Below are positions 1 to 9,042 of a DNA stretch of 64,000 bases, piece after piece. A program made the translations under genes and the position numbers. Origin of the DNA: Chryseobacterium cucumeris (lineage in GTDB: Bacteria; Bacteroidota; Bacteroidia; Flavobacteriales; Weeksellaceae). The DNA lies in assembly GCF_001593385.1 (NCBI RefSeq), contig NZ_LUVZ01000046.1, positions 1 to 64,000 of the forward strand, read 5' to 3'. Every line of letters begins with the position of its first letter. The first letter of the stretch is position 1. The notes beneath the pieces are model-generated. The model was given only the letters and a program-made list of their open reading frames with translations, was not told the DNA's origin and searched no databases.

Positions 1-76
1 CATATTCAGAGACAACTTGTCGTTTGAATGCCTCACTGTATTCTTGGACAGGGGACGATGTTTTTTTTAGATTCAT
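1..76 (-). CDS. Transposase OrfA N-terminus, IS3-like (partial)
   Basis: Read leftward from an ATG at 76-74, this gives 25 residues beginning MNLKKTSSPVQEY and continuing SEAFKRQVVSEY, where the window ends. The S/T-x-E-F-K-x-x-V-V pattern is the first helix of the helix-turn-helix domain of IS3-family OrfA proteins, which bind the element's terminal repeats. Only the extreme N-terminus is present, so completeness and IS subgroup cannot be judged. It lies just downstream of trigger factor and points away from it, so an insertion sequence may abut tig. Confidence 0.6.
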   Translation of the reverse strand, partial: MNLKKTSSPVQEYSEAFKRQVVSEY

Positions 77-133
77 AAGGGTGACTAATTTTATGGTTTT
101 TTAGTCAACCTTTTTCAGGACGAGACATATAAT

Positions 134-163
134 AAAAAAAACCGCCAAAAAATTGACGGTTTT
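134..163 (-). terminator. Terminator of tig
   Basis: On the minus strand ACCGTC and GGCGGT pair (one G-U) around a T-rich loop, followed by a run of T. It sits about 25 nt after the tig stop codon. Confidence 0.7.
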
Positions 164-186
164 CAAATATTTATATCTGGATATAA

Positions 187-1521
187 TTATTTCTTAAGCT
201 CTTCTAAAAATTCGTCGTGAGAAATTTTAGTTTCTTTTTTGCTAGCTTTTTCAAGAATTACATCTTTCAATTTAGCCATTGCTACTTCAGAAGAAATTTG
301 TCTTACCTGCTCCTGGTCTTTCAACATTTCAACAGCATATTTTTGGATTTCTTCATCCCCTAAGTGGTGGATTCCGTAGATTGCCAATTGGTTTTTCACT
401 AACTGCTCAGCCTGAGCTAATACATCAGCATAGTCAAGGTTGATTTCGTTCTCAGTCATCAATTTACCTTCGATGATCTGATATTTCAATTGGTTTTTCT
501 CAGCTTCAAGAATTTCTTTAGCCTGTTCTTCAGACTGGATATTCTGGTTAGAGAATAATAACCACTTCACAAGGAAAGATTCAGGTAGTTTTACTTCTTC
601 TTTCTCTGTTACTTGCTCTAATACTTTATTCACGAAGTGAACATCAGCATTCTGTTGGAAATACTCGTCTAATTCAGTTTTCACTTTATCTTTAAGCTCA
701 TCTTCAGACTTAATGTTTCCTTCTCCGTATACTTTGTCGAATAGATCCTGATTAAGTTCAGCTAAGTTTAATGAATAGAAATCTTTTACTTTAACTTCTA
801 CTTCATTGTGGTGTAGGTGCTCAACTTCTTCTTTGCTGAATCCTAATTCTTTAGCTAATTCTTCGTCACCTGCAAGAGTTTCTTTCGTTACTTTTACAGA
901 ACCTTCCATTTTCAAACCTTTTACCAATTTGAAAGCTTCTTTGTTTTCAGCAGTAATAGTAAGGTTTTTTGGATGGTGGTGGTGCTCTCCTTCAGCATCT
1001 TCTTCCACAACCTGAGAAACTTCTAAAGCAATGTAAGAATCTTTAGTGATTTTATCTTGAGGAACCTGCTCAGCGAAACGCTTCTGCATGTTTTCAATGC
1101 TCTTACTGATTTCTTTATCAGAAGCTTCTACTTTGTAATGAGGAGCTTCATATTTAGCTAAATCTATAGTGAATTCAGGCTCATATCCTACTTCGAAAGC
1201 AACTTCTATTTGATCAGCGTTGTAATTTAATTCGTTTACTGGCTGAGGAACAGGCTGACCAACTAATCTTAATTTGTTTTCATTAACATAGTTGTTTAAA
1301 GCATCAGAAACTTGTCTGTTGATTTCTTCAAATGCAATACCTGCTTCATATTGTTTTTTAACCATACTCAAAGGCACTTTCCCTTTTCTGAATCCAGGAA
1401 CTTGCGCATTTTTAGCATAATTAATCAACTGCTTCTCTACTTTTTCTTTGTAGTCAGATTTTTCCAATGTTACTGTAAGCAATGCACTTACGTCATCATG
1501 GTTTTGTGCGGTAACCTTCAT
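187..1521 (-). CDS. tig: Trigger factor
   Basis: Ribosome-associated chaperone that shields nascent chains at the exit tunnel and has peptidyl-prolyl isomerase homology. The 444-residue length matches Bacteroidota trigger factors. The N-terminal ribosome-binding signature is clear: residues about 40-50 read VPGFRKGKVP, the loop that contacts L23, followed by the 'YEAGIAFEEINRQ' helix. The middle PPIase-like region is divergent and carries a short His tract (EGEHHHHP, about residues 177-184), as is usual in this phylum. The C-terminal half is helical, rich in Glu and Lys, as in the chaperone arms. It appears monocistronic, with its own terminator. Family assignment is secure; whether the isomerase activity is retained cannot be judged. 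Confidence 0.95.
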   Translation of the reverse strand: MKVTAQNHDDVSALLTVTLEKSDYKEKVEKQLINYAKNAQVPGFRKGKVPLSMVKKQYEAGIAFEEINRQVSDALNNYVNENKLRLVGQPVPQPVNELNYNADQIEVAFEVGYEPEFTIDLAKYEAPHYKVEASDKEISKSIENMQKRFAEQVPQDKITKDSYIALEVSQVVEEDAEGEHHHHPKNLTITAENKEAFKLVKGLKMEGSVKVTKETLAGDEELAKELGFSKEEVEHLHHNEVEVKVKDFYSLNLAELNQDLFDKVYGEGNIKSEDELKDKVKTELDEYFQQNADVHFVNKVLEQVTEKEEVKLPESFLVKWLLFSNQNIQSEEQAKEILEAEKNQLKYQIIEGKLMTENEINLDYADVLAQAEQLVKNQLAIYGIHHLGDEEIQKYAVEMLKDQEQVRQISSEVAMAKLKDVILEKASKKETKISHDEFLEELKK

Positions 1522-1610
1522 TATTGATTAAAATTTTAGGTTGCAAAAATAGGAATTTTTTATGAAAAAAGCCCATTTAAAATCAACTAATAAAGCCAAA
1601 TATTGTTAAA

Positions 1611-1638
1611 TAAAAAACCACCGGAGAATTCCGGTGGC
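1611..1638 (-). terminator. Terminator after the 196-residue lipoprotein gene
   Basis: A perfect palindrome, CCACCGGA-GAAT-TCCGGTGG, at 1618-1637 is followed on the minus strand by TTTTTTA. It ends the minus-strand cluster that contains the TonB receptor. Confidence 0.85.
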
Positions 1639-1659
1639 CCAAACAAGATTAAAGGTATA

Positions 1660-2250
1660 TTAATTAACAATATTATAGTTAGCCTGTGCATCAGTTTCTC
1701 CTCCTGTATGAGTTCCGTAAATCACTCCGTTTCCGCTTACGGCAGAAGCTTCAGAAACCGTTACCGGCTCATGGAATAATGTAAGAACCAACTGGCTAGG
1801 TGCAGAAGCATTTTTTACCGCAGTATTGACTACCCATTTTGTTTTCAACCCAACACGATTTCCATCATCTCTGGTTGATTTTTCGTCATCTGTACGGGTT
1901 AAGGTAATATCTGAGTTAGGAAAATTATATACAAGGAAATGTTCATCCTTTGCGTCTTTAATTTCCTGAGTAGCATCTTCATCTCCGTTTTTGAAAATAA
2001 CTTCTACATTATAAGTATGTCCGTTGATCAGTTTAACATTAGGATTAGTAGTACTGTTCACCTGATAATCATAAACAATAGGATTATTAGGGTCAGCCTG
2101 ATCTGTTACTCTTAAAAGGACATCTGACAATTCTTCCTGAGGAAGGTCATCTGCTTCATCATCGCTTCTGTTACACGATGTTAAGCTTAAAGAAACAGCT
2201 AAGAATAAAAGTCCTAAGATAAGTGTTGTATTTTTAAAAATATTTTTCAT
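1660..2250 (-). CDS. Secreted lipoprotein downstream of TonB receptor
   Basis: A 196-residue protein with a lipoprotein signal: hydrophobic stretch LILGLLFLAVSLSL then the lipobox LTSC, with Cys26 as the expected acylated residue, followed by an acidic linker (RSDDEADD). The rest looks like a beta-rich periplasmic or surface domain. It starts 18 nt after the TonB receptor stop, so the two are almost certainly co-transcribed. In Bacteroidota, such lipoproteins next to TonB receptors commonly help capture or present the ligand; that role is inferred here. I do not recognise a named family. The start is fixed by the signal peptide. Confidence 0.75.
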   Translation of the reverse strand: MKNIFKNTTLILGLLFLAVSLSLTSCNRSDDEADDLPQEELSDVLLRVTDQADPNNPIVYDYQVNSTTNPNVKLINGHTYNVEVIFKNGDEDATQEIKDAKDEHFLVYNFPNSDITLTRTDDEKSTRDDGNRVGLKTKWVVNTAVKNASAPSQLVLTLFHEPVTVSEASAVSGNGVIYGTHTGGETDAQANYNIVN

Positions 2251-2268
2251 GTTTTTGATTTTAAATAA

Positions 2269-4662
2269 TTAAAATTGATATTTAAGAGTTAAAATGAAGT
2301 TTCTTCCCATTTCGTTGGAAAAGAAACGAAGTCTGTTCAGATAATCTCTGTAAGACGTATTGAATACATTTCGAACTGAGAAATCAATTCCGAAATTTTT
2401 AGACAGATTTACCCCTGTCTGAAGGTTCCAAAGGGAATATCCGTTTGGAGGTGTAGAAATATCCACTTCTTCATTGTAAGGATTTCCGTCTGAATCAAAT
2501 AATCTGATCGGAACGTTATAAACAGGAAATCTCGTCTGTTTCAGATATGTATTGTTACTTACGGTGAAATAGAAGTTCTTCCATTCTTTTTTATTGAATT
2601 CCAATGAATTGTTAAAGTTCGGAGGCATCATAAGAATAAGCGGTACATCATGAGTCTGATCCTGCCCATAAACGTAAGATCCGCTTCCTTTGTAAGTCAG
2701 ATTATCTGTGATCTTAAGCTGAGCATCAATATCCAATCCATACATTTTTGCATTGATCTGTTGATAGTTGTATACCACAAAAGCTCCGCCCCACTGAGTA
2801 TTCTGATATCCTGTAGGAATCTGGTTGATAAAATTCTGAGTATAAAAGAAATATGGGTTAACAGAAATATTCAGTCCTTTTAAGACATTTGCTTTTACAT
2901 CTGCCACCAAGTTAAACTGATTTCCGGTTTCACTTTTCATTCTCATATCTCCTCTTTCAATAATAGCTGCAGAATGGTGAAGTCCGTCTGCAAAAAGTTC
3001 TGCGATATTCGGAGATCTTGAAACCCTGGCGTAATTGAATTTCAGGTTAAAATATTCGGATGGATGATAAACAATTCCCCCGTTTACTGAAATATTATTA
3101 TAACTTAAAGACGGCTTGGTAAGAATTCTGTTTTGGTTGATTCTTACTACAAAATCTGAATAATCTGCTGCATACTTTTTATTCCAGTCACTCAGATCAT
3201 ACCATTTTGTTACTTCGTAGTGATCATAATCGTATCTGCCTCCCAGTTCAAGATCCAGCTCCGGTGCAATTTTATATTTCAATACGGAATAAATTCCTGC
3301 ATAGTATCTGTCATAGTTCGGAACAAGACGTCTCGCCTCGGTCTGAGTATTGGAATAATTGTTTTGGTATCCAGCATTAATTCCTGTTTCAAGATTCCAA
3401 TTTCCTCTTTCTATCAGGTGGTTCACATTCAGATCATTGGTGATCAGTTCAAGATCCAATGCCGGTTTTTTGCTCAAAGCTTCTGTACGTCTGATATCAT
3501 ATTCTTTTCTATGATTGTATTGAAAGCTGTAAGTGGCGGTTATTTTTCCAAAATTTTCGAACCTTTTATACGCTGAAACCTTAGCAATATGATGCTCGAT
3601 TTCCTGTTTAGGATTGTCAATATCATAGCTAAAATCTCTTTGATAGATTGGCGCTAGTGATGTAAGAGCATTACGCAGATCTTCGGAATTCCCAACGTGA
3701 GAACTTCTAAGAATCCCGACTGTGCTTTTAGTCAGATAATAATCAAAAGAAAAACCTTTTTCAAATGTCATTTTCTGTACACCAAAATTAAATCCTGAGC
3801 TCTCAAGACCAGTATTCATCAAGCCATAATCCGGAGCTTCAAGATCTCCCAGTTTTTTATAGCTTCCATTGGTTTTTATACCCCAGCCATTTTCCCAGGT
3901 TTTTGCAAGTTTTACATTAAGATCAGCCCCTCTTCCGTTTGAAATTCCGGAAAGAGAAACACTTCCCATAATGGTATCTTTTTTAGGTAAAACCTGAGGC
4001 TGTAAAACAACAACTCCTCCTACAGCTCCTGCTCCATATTTCAAGGCTGATGCCCCTTTTATCACGTCGATATGTTCAAAATTGTTGACATCCACATTGG
4101 GGGCATGCTCTACTCCCCATTCCTGTTCGGCAAGCTTTACCCCATCATTCATAATGGAAACCCTGCTTCCATAAAGCCCATGGATAATAGGTTTAGCAAT
4201 ATTATTTCCTGTTTTAAGAACGTTAACACCGGAAATATTAGTTAATAAATTCCCTAAGTTTTCGGTAACATTTCTTGAAAGCGTTGATTTATCAAGTGTT
4301 TTAACCACCATGCTTCCATTGTTTTTATGACTACCATGAATAGTCACGGTTTCAATATCTTTAATGTGGTGTTCCAGTGTAATCACCAGCTGAACATCCT
4401 TATCAACTCCTATATTTTCAGTATAATCATTGCAATCAGGATGCTGTGCAATGAGTGTATACTTTCCTGCAGGAATTTTATCAAAAGAAAATTGACCTTT
4501 CTTATTGGTTTTGGCTGTAAAGTTCCCGATTTTAATCACTGCATTTTCCAGCAATGTTTTATCATGGAAATCCTGAACGGTTCCCTCTACAGTATAATTT
4601 TTTTGTGCACTTGTAAATACTGATCCGCAAAAGACCAGCAGCAGGCAATATATCAATTTCAT
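2269..4662 (-). CDS. TonB-dependent outer-membrane receptor (probably metal-related)
   Basis: A 797-residue outer-membrane receptor. Order of parts: signal peptide ending about residue 19 (SVFTSAQ), a carboxypeptidase-like regulatory domain (about 22-95), a plug domain (about 115-220, with 'GLYGSRVSIMNDGVKLAEQEW' type signatures and 'IKGASALKYGAGAVGGVV'), then a 22-strand barrel ending in the aromatic terminus LTLKYQF. The barrel contains ELFADGLHHSAA followed by an E-R-G-D motif, which I associate with ZnuD/heavy-metal type receptors of this phylum; the substrate is therefore a guess (zinc or another transition metal). It is followed by a lipoprotein gene and preceded by a small His/Cys-containing exported protein. 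A 21-bp near-palindrome lies 19-39 nt before the start codon and may control it. Confidence 0.85.
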   Translation of the reverse strand: MKLIYCLLLVFCGSVFTSAQKNYTVEGTVQDFHDKTLLENAVIKIGNFTAKTNKKGQFSFDKIPAGKYTLIAQHPDCNDYTENIGVDKDVQLVITLEHHIKDIETVTIHGSHKNNGSMVVKTLDKSTLSRNVTENLGNLLTNISGVNVLKTGNNIAKPIIHGLYGSRVSIMNDGVKLAEQEWGVEHAPNVDVNNFEHIDVIKGASALKYGAGAVGGVVVLQPQVLPKKDTIMGSVSLSGISNGRGADLNVKLAKTWENGWGIKTNGSYKKLGDLEAPDYGLMNTGLESSGFNFGVQKMTFEKGFSFDYYLTKSTVGILRSSHVGNSEDLRNALTSLAPIYQRDFSYDIDNPKQEIEHHIAKVSAYKRFENFGKITATYSFQYNHRKEYDIRRTEALSKKPALDLELITNDLNVNHLIERGNWNLETGINAGYQNNYSNTQTEARRLVPNYDRYYAGIYSVLKYKIAPELDLELGGRYDYDHYEVTKWYDLSDWNKKYAADYSDFVVRINQNRILTKPSLSYNNISVNGGIVYHPSEYFNLKFNYARVSRSPNIAELFADGLHHSAAIIERGDMRMKSETGNQFNLVADVKANVLKGLNISVNPYFFYTQNFINQIPTGYQNTQWGGAFVVYNYQQINAKMYGLDIDAQLKITDNLTYKGSGSYVYGQDQTHDVPLILMMPPNFNNSLEFNKKEWKNFYFTVSNNTYLKQTRFPVYNVPIRLFDSDGNPYNEEVDISTPPNGYSLWNLQTGVNLSKNFGIDFSVRNVFNTSYRDYLNRLRFFSNEMGRNFILTLKYQF

Positions 4663-4680
4663 TGTAAATAGATTGATTGC

Positions 4681-4701
4681 GTACCCTTTTCAACAGGGTA
4701 C
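4681..4701 (-). promoter_or_regulatory. 21-bp near-palindrome upstream of the TonB receptor
   Basis: GTACCCT and AGGGTAC are perfect 7-bp inverted arms separated by 7 nt, and two of the inner pairs also match. It lies 19-39 nt before the receptor start codon and has no following T run in the receptor direction. It is therefore better read as a repressor operator (for example a metalloregulator) or as a 5' leader hairpin near the initiation region than as a terminator. Confidence 0.45.
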
Positions 4702-4845
4702 ATTTTTCGTTAAAATTTGTGGGAAGGGTTAGTTTTGATGGTACAATGTATTCTTGATAAGAAGTTAAGAAACCGGAAAATAGTAATTGAACATTATTAA
4801 ATATCAATTACAGATTATCAGGTGTTTTTCCCAACATCTTGAAAC

Positions 4846-4894
4846 CTTAAACTTTAAACATTGAATTTAAAGCAGTAAACATTGAACTTTAAAC
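4846..4894. repeat. Short AT-rich direct repeat
   Basis: AAACATTGAATTTAAA (4856-4871) recurs as AAACATTGAACTTTAAA (4877-4893), within a run of further AAACTTTAAA-like words. It lies between the small exported protein gene and the TonB receptor gene. No function is apparent. Confidence 0.4.
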
Positions 4895-4911
4895 CCTATA
4901 GAATCTATGAA

Positions 4912-5268
4912 TTATGTAAGTGCGGGCGGTCCCCGAAGCTGGAAGGTGAATTTGGTCTGTGACCAGATTTTCTCCTGGATGGCGATGATTTGTTTTACTT
5001 CATGGCTGTAATGCTCAAAAGTAAAATTGAATTCTTCAGGAGCTAATGTATGTCCGGTAACCAAAAAGTGGCAGGCCAGACAGTCGCCAGCTTTCTCTTT
5101 AGTAACGGCTTTCGTTATCGTATTCTCTGCTTTTTTAAGATGAAAAGCCTTAAAATAGTCTACAGAATCATGATGGTGAAAGCTTTGAGAAAGCAGCGCG
5201 AGAAAATACACTCCAAACAACAGCTTGGAGATAAAACTCTTTAGGTTTCTGCTTTCTTTAAAAATCAT
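4912..5268 (-). CDS. Small exported His/Cys-containing protein
   Basis: A 118-residue protein with an N-terminal membrane or signal segment (LLFGVYFLALLSQSF) immediately followed by HHHD, then a Cys-Leu-Ala-Cys-His motif (DCLACHFLV) in the middle. These residues suggest metal binding in the periplasm. It lies 250 nt upstream of the TonB receptor on the same strand. Similar small proteins commonly accompany metal-type TonB receptors in Flavobacteriia, supporting a metal-uptake context, but I cannot name a family. Confidence 0.6.
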   Translation of the reverse strand: MIFKESRNLKSFISKLLFGVYFLALLSQSFHHHDSVDYFKAFHLKKAENTITKAVTKEKAGDCLACHFLVTGHTLAPEEFNFTFEHYSHEVKQIIAIQEKIWSQTKFTFQLRGPPALT

Positions 5269-5367
5269 GGTTCAAAATTATGAAAATAATTTAATTGTTT
5301 CCTTAAACTTTTATTAAATTACTTAATGATTGTTGACAATAGGTAGAAACAAGTACAATTTTGTTAC

Positions 5368-5406
5368 AAAAAAAATGCTTCATCTTACTAATTTGATGAA
5401 GCATTT
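5368..5406 (-). terminator. Terminator of the ABC-F gene
   Basis: ATGCTTCATC and GATGAAGCAT form a perfect 10-bp stem (5375-5404) and the minus strand continues into seven T. It starts about 10 nt past the ABC-F stop. Confidence 0.9.
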
Positions 5407-5416
5407 CTATTGTAGT

Positions 5417-7345
5417 TTAATCCAGTTGGGTTCCAAGATATTCCCACTCCTGTAAAGCGGTATCCAGCTCCTCCTTAGCTTTGTTGTATTCTTCTAAGGT
5501 TTCATCTGAAGGATTTTCTTTGGCAAAAGATGCTTCCATCTGCTCTACTTTTGTTTCAAGCTCAGAAATTTTCTCTTCCACTTTCTTGATTTTATTCTGA
5601 ATATTTTTCTGTTCTTTACTTACAATATTGGAAGACTGGCTGCTGCTTACAACAGGCTTCTCCTCTACTTTCTTAGGTTCCACCTTTACTTCCGTATGAA
5701 GTTTGGCTTTTTCTGCAGAAATCTCTCTGATGGTTTCTTTCTGTCTGTACTCAAGGTATTCGTTGATATCACCTAGGAATTCTTTCATTTTCCCGTCACG
5801 GAATTCGTAAATCTTATCACAAAGTCCCTGAAGGAATTCCCTGTCGTGAGAGATGACAATTAAAGTTCCTTCAAAATTCTGCAGTGCCAGCTTGATAATT
5901 TCCTTAGACTGGATATCAAGGTGGTTGGTAGGTTCGTCCATGATCAGAGTGTTGAAAGGACGAAGCAACAGTTTACAAAGTGCCAGACGGTTTCTCTCTC
6001 CTCCGGAAAGTACTTTTGTTTTTTTAGTAACGGCATCTCCCTGGAAAAGGAAAGATCCTAATAAGTCTCTTACTCTTGGTCTTGTTTCTTCTGTTGCTGC
6101 ATCTTCAGCTTCTTCCAGAACCGTTTTATTAGGTGTTAAAACCTCTTCCTGATTCTGAGCGAAATATCCAATGTTAACATTATGTCCAAGATTCCAGGTT
6201 CCGGAATAATCTTTAATATCTCCGGCTAAAATTTTAGCCAATGTCGTTTTTCCTTGTCCGTTCTGTCCCAAAAGGGCAATTCTGTCTCCTCTCTGAACGA
6301 TAAAGTCTACATCATCAAAAATCTGCTTCTGCCCATAAGCTTTTCCAAGATTGATGGCTTCGAAGATCACTTTCCCCGGAACCATAGACTGTACGAAACG
6401 GATATTGAATTTCGAAACGTCCTCGTTATCCACTTCGATACGTTCGATTTTATCTAATTTTTTAATAAGGGACTGCGCGAAAGATGCTTTGGTAGCACTT
6501 GCACGGAACTTATTAATGTTATCCTCCATTTGTTTGATCTCCGCATCCTGATTCTTTTTAGCCTGAATCAGTTTCTCACGGCGATCTTCTCTCATGACAA
6601 GATATTTCGAGTAATTCGCTTTATAATCATCAACTTTTTTATTGTTGATATCAAAAGTACGGTTGCACACCGCTGTCATAAACTGTTTATCGTGGCTTAC
6701 CAGAACAATAGCTCCCGGATAATCTTTCAGGAAGTTCTCCAGCCAGATGATAGATTCCATATCCAGGTGGTTGGTAGGCTCATCGAGAAGCATAATGTCG
6801 TTCTTCTGAAGAAGTAATTTTGCCAATTCGATTCTCATTCTCCATCCTCCGGAAAATTCATCGGTAATTTTCTGGAAGTCATCTGCTTTAAATCCTAAAC
6901 CGAATAACACTTTTTCCATGTCGCCTTCAAGATTGTAGGCATCATGATTCATCAAAAGGTCGTTCAGCTCGGTCATTTTATTAATCAGATCCGTGTAGGA
7001 ATCACTTTCGTAATCTGTTCTTACTGTCATCTGGTGATTCACCTCTTCCAGTTCGTTTTTCCAGGCATTGATCTGTTCAAAAGCCTGCATGGTTTCTGCC
7101 CAGACCGTTCTTCCTTTTACGAAATCAAGATCCTGTTTAAGGAAACCAATGGTAACACTTCCTTCAGTGACAACTTCTCCCTCGTAGAAATTAATTTCTC
7201 CGGAAAGCATTTTCAACAAAGTGGATTTTCCTGCTCCATTTTTACCAACGAGACCTACTTTATCATCCTTTTTAATGGTGAAATTGACATTTTGAAATAA
7301 ATAATTTCCTGAATGGTGTAATCCTAAACTTTGAACCGAAAGCAT
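5417..7345 (-). CDS. ABC-F family ATPase
   Basis: A 642-residue cytoplasmic protein with two fused ABC ATPase domains and no membrane segment, the ABC-F layout of ribosome-acting factors. Domain 1: Walker A GKNGAGKST (about 36-44), signature FSGGW, Walker B MLLDEPTNHLD. Domain 2: Walker A GQNGQGKTT, signature LSGGERNRLALCKLLL, Walker B LIMDEPTNHLD. A charged linker lies between the domains, and the last 90 residues form an acidic/basic coiled coil (KNIQNKIKKVEEKISELE), as in Uup/YdiF-type members. The likely role is relief of ribosome stalling or assembly; drug resistance is not indicated. It is followed by a strong terminator. Confidence 0.9.
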   Translation of the reverse strand: MLSVQSLGLHHSGNYLFQNVNFTIKKDDKVGLVGKNGAGKSTLLKMLSGEINFYEGEVVTEGSVTIGFLKQDLDFVKGRTVWAETMQAFEQINAWKNELEEVNHQMTVRTDYESDSYTDLINKMTELNDLLMNHDAYNLEGDMEKVLFGLGFKADDFQKITDEFSGGWRMRIELAKLLLQKNDIMLLDEPTNHLDMESIIWLENFLKDYPGAIVLVSHDKQFMTAVCNRTFDINNKKVDDYKANYSKYLVMREDRREKLIQAKKNQDAEIKQMEDNINKFRASATKASFAQSLIKKLDKIERIEVDNEDVSKFNIRFVQSMVPGKVIFEAINLGKAYGQKQIFDDVDFIVQRGDRIALLGQNGQGKTTLAKILAGDIKDYSGTWNLGHNVNIGYFAQNQEEVLTPNKTVLEEAEDAATEETRPRVRDLLGSFLFQGDAVTKKTKVLSGGERNRLALCKLLLRPFNTLIMDEPTNHLDIQSKEIIKLALQNFEGTLIVISHDREFLQGLCDKIYEFRDGKMKEFLGDINEYLEYRQKETIREISAEKAKLHTEVKVEPKKVEEKPVVSSSQSSNIVSKEQKNIQNKIKKVEEKISELETKVEQMEASFAKENPSDETLEEYNKAKEELDTALQEWEYLGTQLD

Positions 7346-7475
7346 CTTAATTAATAATTAGTAATGAATAATGAATTTTCGGGTGCAAAAATACGGAAAA
7401 AGAAATGAATAGCCGAGAAATAAAAAAAGTGGTCAGGATTCAGCAGTTTTTCCTTTATATGTAATACATTAAACC

Positions 7476-7506
7476 GAAAAAAGGAGACACCCTCAGATGT
7501 CCCCTA
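7476..7506 (-). terminator. Terminator of the Tle1-like gene
   Basis: GGGGACAT and GTGTCTCC pair (with G-U pairs) around CTGAGG and are followed on the minus strand by TTTTTTC. Confidence 0.75.
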
Positions 7507-7536
7507 ACCTAAATTTAAAACTGAGAAGTTTTTCCA

Positions 7537-8892
7537 TTAATTCTTCCATTCATTTAATATCGTAGCTGCCGGTGCTTTTATAATAGAACGAACCCAGATA
7601 TCATTATTGGGAACGTTTGTTCCATATAGGAAATCTGCAACAAAGCTGTCCTCCGGAAGATGAAGTTCTACGGAAAGCCTTTTTGTACGGCTTGTTTCAT
7701 CAACGGAGGTACGACTTGATACATTTAATCCATTATTAATCAACTCAATATTAATTTCACGCTGAGTTCTGTACCGGAAACTATCACTATACAATCCGAA
7801 GTTTGAAGAAATATGGGTATAATCCACAAATCTTTCGAAATCATATATCGGTTTTTTGTTTGTAGAAAGATCCTTTACATATTCTTTCATTTTGATATAA
7901 AACCGATTGAGAAAAGCATGCTTATTATAATCTGTTCCAAAATACGCTTCATTCTCAGTACTAAATACTGATAATATGGTATTGGTTTCGTCCATCATGA
8001 GTTTTCCATATACTTTTGACAGGTCATTATATACTTTATCCCGGCAAACATAGGCCTGTGAAAGGCCATCCACCGTTTCCACTTTATATTCCGAGAGTAA
8101 AGCATCCCATATTTTATTTCCATCAGCATTGGTTTTTGCATTTCTGATATCTGAAACGTAGTCATGCAGATCATCAACATTAATGAAATCTGTAGAAATA
8201 TAAACAGATTGTGGACCTTCCAGATATCCTCCTCCAATATCAGCATGATCTCCAGGAACAAATATTTCTTTCCAAACTGAAGACTGATTTTCCAATTTCT
8301 GATCCTGCATTGTTTTCGAATTCTCAAACAAACCTGTCAATGGAAAGAAAAACCTGCCCTCATTAACCGCACAGAAATGCATAGCATTCTCTACCTGTGC
8401 AGAGATCTTCATGTTATAATTATTAAAAGGCTTAGACTCAACCGTATCAAAAAGCCCCAAAAATTTTATTCTGCAATTTCCTGCCGCATAAAAAGTCAGA
8501 AGCTGATTACAGAAAGTTCTTGCTAGCATCCCTCCTCTCCCGAATCCATAGATATAGAAATGGTATTCCTTTGTCTCATCATGGATTATTTTCTGCACAA
8601 AATCTCCGGCTTTCTGAAGTTTATCATCAGACGAATATCCGCTTCCATAGGGTGGATTTGCACAGGTTGCCATGGCAAAATTATTATCTTCACTGCCTGT
8701 CGCGGTACCAATTCCTTCAATATATATTTTTTCATCTCCAACGAATAAACTGTATAATTTATAGATATTGCTGAAAGTACCATAATAGCTTTCATTATTA
8801 TTCAGCGGTTTATCCGGTGAAAGAATATTTGCTCCATTATTTCCTGTACCGTCAAAGAAAATCCCGACGGAAATCACTCTGTTACCATTCAT
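7537..8892 (-). CDS. Tle1-like (DUF2235) alpha/beta hydrolase with altered nucleophile
   Basis: A 451-residue protein of the DUF2235/Tle1 phospholipase-like family, known for type VI secretion lipase effectors. The family landmarks are present: the N-terminal FFDGTGNN motif (12-19), the FLGLFDTV strand with the acidic residue D149, and the PGDHADIGGGY motif with H216. The nucleophile elbow, normally G-F-S-R-G, reads GFGRG with Gly118 in the serine position; the codons TTC GGG AGA GGA are clear. The protein may therefore be catalytically inactive, or another residue may serve. It stands alone between two terminators, with no T6SS or immunity gene recognisable beside it. No signal peptide is evident. 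Confidence 0.75.
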   Translation of the reverse strand: MNGNRVISVGIFFDGTGNNGANILSPDKPLNNNESYYGTFSNIYKLYSLFVGDEKIYIEGIGTATGSEDNNFAMATCANPPYGSGYSSDDKLQKAGDFVQKIIHDETKEYHFYIYGFGRGGMLARTFCNQLLTFYAAGNCRIKFLGLFDTVESKPFNNYNMKISAQVENAMHFCAVNEGRFFFPLTGLFENSKTMQDQKLENQSSVWKEIFVPGDHADIGGGYLEGPQSVYISTDFINVDDLHDYVSDIRNAKTNADGNKIWDALLSEYKVETVDGLSQAYVCRDKVYNDLSKVYGKLMMDETNTILSVFSTENEAYFGTDYNKHAFLNRFYIKMKEYVKDLSTNKKPIYDFERFVDYTHISSNFGLYSDSFRYRTQREINIELINNGLNVSSRTSVDETSRTKRLSVELHLPEDSFVADFLYGTNVPNNDIWVRSIIKAPAATILNEWKN

Positions 8893-9012
8893 GTTTCTAC
8901 TTTAATTTTTACTAAAGATCCTGTTTGTGTTTTTTTTCAACTACCATCCCTGAAAGAGACATTCCAAAATAACAGAAGAAAAATAAGGTTCGCTAGAGTG
9001 AAAAGTACCAAA

Positions 9013-9038
9013 TAAAAAAATCCGTATTTCTACGGAAT
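9013..9038 (-). terminator. Terminator of the response-regulator operon
   Basis: TCCGTA-GAAA-TACGGA hairpin followed by seven T on the minus strand, 5 nt after the regulator stop. Confidence 0.85.
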
Positions 9039-9042
9039 CAAT

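Noticed and set aside
4562-4807. 81-codon ORF overlapping the start of the TonB receptor
   Set aside because: It overlaps the receptor's signal peptide in another frame and has no recognisable protein pattern.
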